From contig JBJEPV010000131.1 in the NCBI GenBank assembly GCA_051881415.1, forward strand, positions 1 to 8,574: a stretch of 8,574 nucleotides of DNA, given 5' to 3'. This stretch comes from Fimenecus sp051881415 (GTDB lineage: Bacteria > Bacillota > Clostridia > Oscillospirales > Acutalibacteraceae). The translations under genes were made by a program, and so were the position numbers. Below are positions 7,238-8,574 of the stretch, in pieces. The notes under the pieces were generated by a model. The model saw only the letters and a list, made by a program, of their open reading frames with translations, was not told the DNA's origin and did no database searches. Numbering within the stretch: position 1 is the first letter of the stretch; each line of letters opens with the position of its first letter.

Positions 7238-7276
7238 AACACCCGACAGACATTTCACTGCCTGTCGGGTGTTTTT
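7238..7276 (+). terminator. Rho-independent terminator at the end of the operon
   Basis: A perfect 12-bp stem pairs AACACCCGACAG (7238-7249) with CTGTCGGGTGTT (7262-7273) around a 12-base loop, followed by T residues to 7276. It starts 16 bp after the GH36 stop codon. It lies between two converging genes (the next stop is at 7290-7292) and an A-run at 7224-7228 gives a weaker U-tract for the opposite strand, so it may serve both. Confidence 0.9.
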
Positions 7277-7289
7277 CGGTTGGTTTTCT

Positions 7290-8573
7290 TTATTCGGTTT
7301 CGATTTGCACGCAATCTGCGCTTTGTGCGTCCCAACTGTCTACGGCGTAGATTTTGTAGGTGTGTTTTTTGCCGTCTGTCGGTGCGGGCAGGGTGAGCGT
7401 CACGGTTTTTTGCATATCCGCTAAACCGTTGTAGAAATCGCTGAAAAAGTATTTTGTTTCTTTATCGTCAATGACGACTTTATAGGAGTGGACAAAATCG
7501 TCATCCTTTGCCGCCGCAAAGGTCAGTTCTACATTGCCGTCCTGAAAGGTGGCTGTACCGGTTGTATCCGTCACAACGGGGGCTTGATTGGCAGCTTTGC
7601 GCGTAGCAAAAGCATACCGTCCATCGTTGGTGTAAGGCAACGGGAAAGACCAAAGCATATCTGTTTTTTGTTCTTCGCCCATATTGCCGTCGGCAAAATT
7701 GATACGGTGTAACAAAATTTCGTTCTCTTGGAACTCCATAATGTAGCCCATCGGCGTTGCGTCTGCATTCGGCGGAATTGTGCCGTTTTCTTTGCCCTCT
7801 TCGAGTTCCGTATAGGAAAGTGATTGCGTGTTAATCACGGTATAGCCGCCCTGCCAAACGGAGCGTTCATCTAAAAGAGAGTAATGCACATGGCCGCTGA
7901 AATTTATCACATTCGGGTATTTTTCCAACACCGCATTGAGCGTTTTGTCGCCCCAATCCTCGCTGCCGTAGCTGGTATTTTTGGGCTGATTATGCGTCAT
8001 GACGAAAATCGGCTTGCCGTTTGCGTCCGCTTGTGCTTTTTGCAGTTCTGCATCTAACCATTGCGAAGCGATTCCGTAGCCGGCGGTCATACTGCCGTAA
8101 TCGGGAGAAACGCCGATGAAATGATACCCGTTGACCACATAATGCGTCCAAGGCGAATGCCCCGTAATCTGCTGAAACGCCTTTCTGTGGTTGATGGCGG
8201 TAAACACATTTTTGTTCCAATAATCGTGATTGCCCATAATGGTTTGAATAATGGGCTTGTCTTCGCCGAACACCTCGTCTATGGCATCCATATAGGTCTG
8301 AAACGCAAACCGCGTGCCCAAATCGCCGATGTCTCCGGCATACAAAATCATATCGACATTGTTGTTTTTAATAACCGTCAGGGATTTTTTTAAATTGACA
8401 AGGAAGGTGTCCTCTTCATCTAACTGCTTTTGCGTGGGCGGCAACTGGGAATCGGAAATGATTGCAACCTTGAAGGTTTCATTTTCCGTTTGAAAGGTTT
8501 TTGTTTCTGCTTTTTGTATTTCGGCTTTGCTCCAAAAATAACCTATGTTCATAAACAGAAGACCTCCCACAAG
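7290..8573 (-). CDS. Calcineurin-like metallophosphoesterase with C-terminal FN3/Ig-like domain (5' end probably outside window)
   Basis: Residue numbers count from the GTG at 8570-8568. The metal-site motifs are in order: SDSQ (D40, Q42), AGDIGD (D80), GNHD (113-116), THNQ (H193) and GHVH (226-229), covering about residues 32-290. The first motif is D-x-Q rather than the more usual D-x-H. About 328-426 (APVVTD to ESYKV-like strands and IYAVDSWDAQS) reads as an FN3/Ig-like beta-sandwich. The frame stays open to the window edge, and LVGGLLFMNIGYFW just before the charged SKAE segment looks like the end of a signal peptide or membrane anchor, so the true start is probably beyond 8574. The alternative is the ATG at 8552-8550, preceded by GGGAGG with a 10-nt gap; that would give a protein without an export signal. 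Probably acts outside the membrane as a phosphohydrolase; substrate unknown. It converges on the operon and is a separate transcription unit. Confidence 0.85.
   Translation of the reverse strand, partial: LVGGLLFMNIGYFWSKAEIQKAETKTFQTENETFKVAIISDSQLPPTQKQLDEEDTFLVNLKKSLTVIKNNNVDMILYAGDIGDLGTRFAFQTYMDAIDEVFGEDKPIIQTIMGNHDYWNKNVFTAINHRKAFQQITGHSPWTHYVVNGYHFIGVSPDYGSMTAGYGIASQWLDAELQKAQADANGKPIFVMTHNQPKNTSYGSEDWGDKTLNAVLEKYPNVINFSGHVHYSLLDERSVWQGGYTVINTQSLSYTELEEGKENGTIPPNADATPMGYIMEFQENEILLHRINFADGNMGEEQKTDMLWSFPLPYTNDGRYAFATRKAANQAPVVTDTTGTATFQDGNVELTFAAAKDDDFVHSYKVVIDDKETKYFFSDFYNGLADMQKTVTLTLPAPTDGKKHTYKIYAVDSWDAQSADCVQIETE
8563..8568 (-). promoter_or_regulatory. Possible RBS for an internal start of the phosphoesterase gene
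   Basis: On the minus strand GGGAGG precedes the ATG at 8552-8550 by 10 nt, slightly longer than ideal. It matters because it supports a start inside the window; against it, these bases also encode Gly-Gly within a hydrophobic stretch that looks like an N-terminal anchor. I favour the coding reading. Confidence 0.3.
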
Positions 8574-8574
8574 T

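Noticed and set aside
6789..7253. Minus-strand open frame of about 154 codons over the end of the GH36 gene
   Set aside because: It lies antisense to a gene with clear catalytic motifs, crosses the operon terminator region, and its Cys/Ser/Phe-rich product resembles no known protein; it is a shadow frame.
7085..7424. Two plus-strand open frames running through the GH36 end, the terminator and into the phosphoesterase gene
   Set aside because: They overlap a strong terminator and two well-supported genes, have no RBS, and encode Arg/Cys/Phe-rich low-quality sequence.

Overview
The window looks like part of a glycan-degradation locus from a low-to-moderate GC Gram-positive anaerobe, most likely a gut-type Clostridia species (inference). 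The reasons are strong AGGAG-type ribosome binding sites, tight ATGA gene overlaps, a textbook sigma-A promoter, and short rho-independent terminators. No rRNA, tRNA, CRISPR array, transposase or attachment site was seen, so the species cannot be fixed from this sequence.

Layout: (1) positions 3-743 (+) hold the C-terminal 246 codons of a right-handed beta-helix protein of the kind found among carbohydrate-active enzymes; it ends in a hairpin terminator (750-787). (2) The compact gap 788-905 carries a consensus promoter (TTGACA-17 bp-TATAAT), a 16-bp palindromic operator at the expected transcription start, and a good RBS. (3) A four-gene operon runs from 906 to 7221 (+): a TetR-family repressor, a GH38-like/DUF5054 putative glycosidase, a six-hairpin (alpha/alpha)6-barrel-type putative glycosidase, and a GH36 alpha-galactosidase-like enzyme. 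The first three genes are linked by two 4-base ATGA overlaps; the fourth follows after 18 bp with its own AGGAG. (4) A perfect 12-bp stem terminator (7238-7276) closes the operon. (5) A convergent gene (7290-8573, -) encodes a probably membrane-anchored or exported calcineurin-like metallophosphoesterase with a C-terminal Ig/FN3-like beta-sandwich; its 5' end probably lies beyond the right edge.

How it may work together: the three operon enzymes show no signal peptides and probably act in the cytoplasm on an imported oligosaccharide. GH36 motifs point to removal of alpha-linked galactose or a similar residue; the GH38-like protein has a metal-site signature (HxD ... DxxGH) suggesting a retaining, metal-assisted glycosidase; the third enzyme has no family I can name. 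The TetR protein probably represses its own operon through the palindrome over the start site and may be released by a sugar or glycan-derived ligand. The most novel element is this TetR-controlled set of three glycosidases, two of them without a clear assigned substrate.
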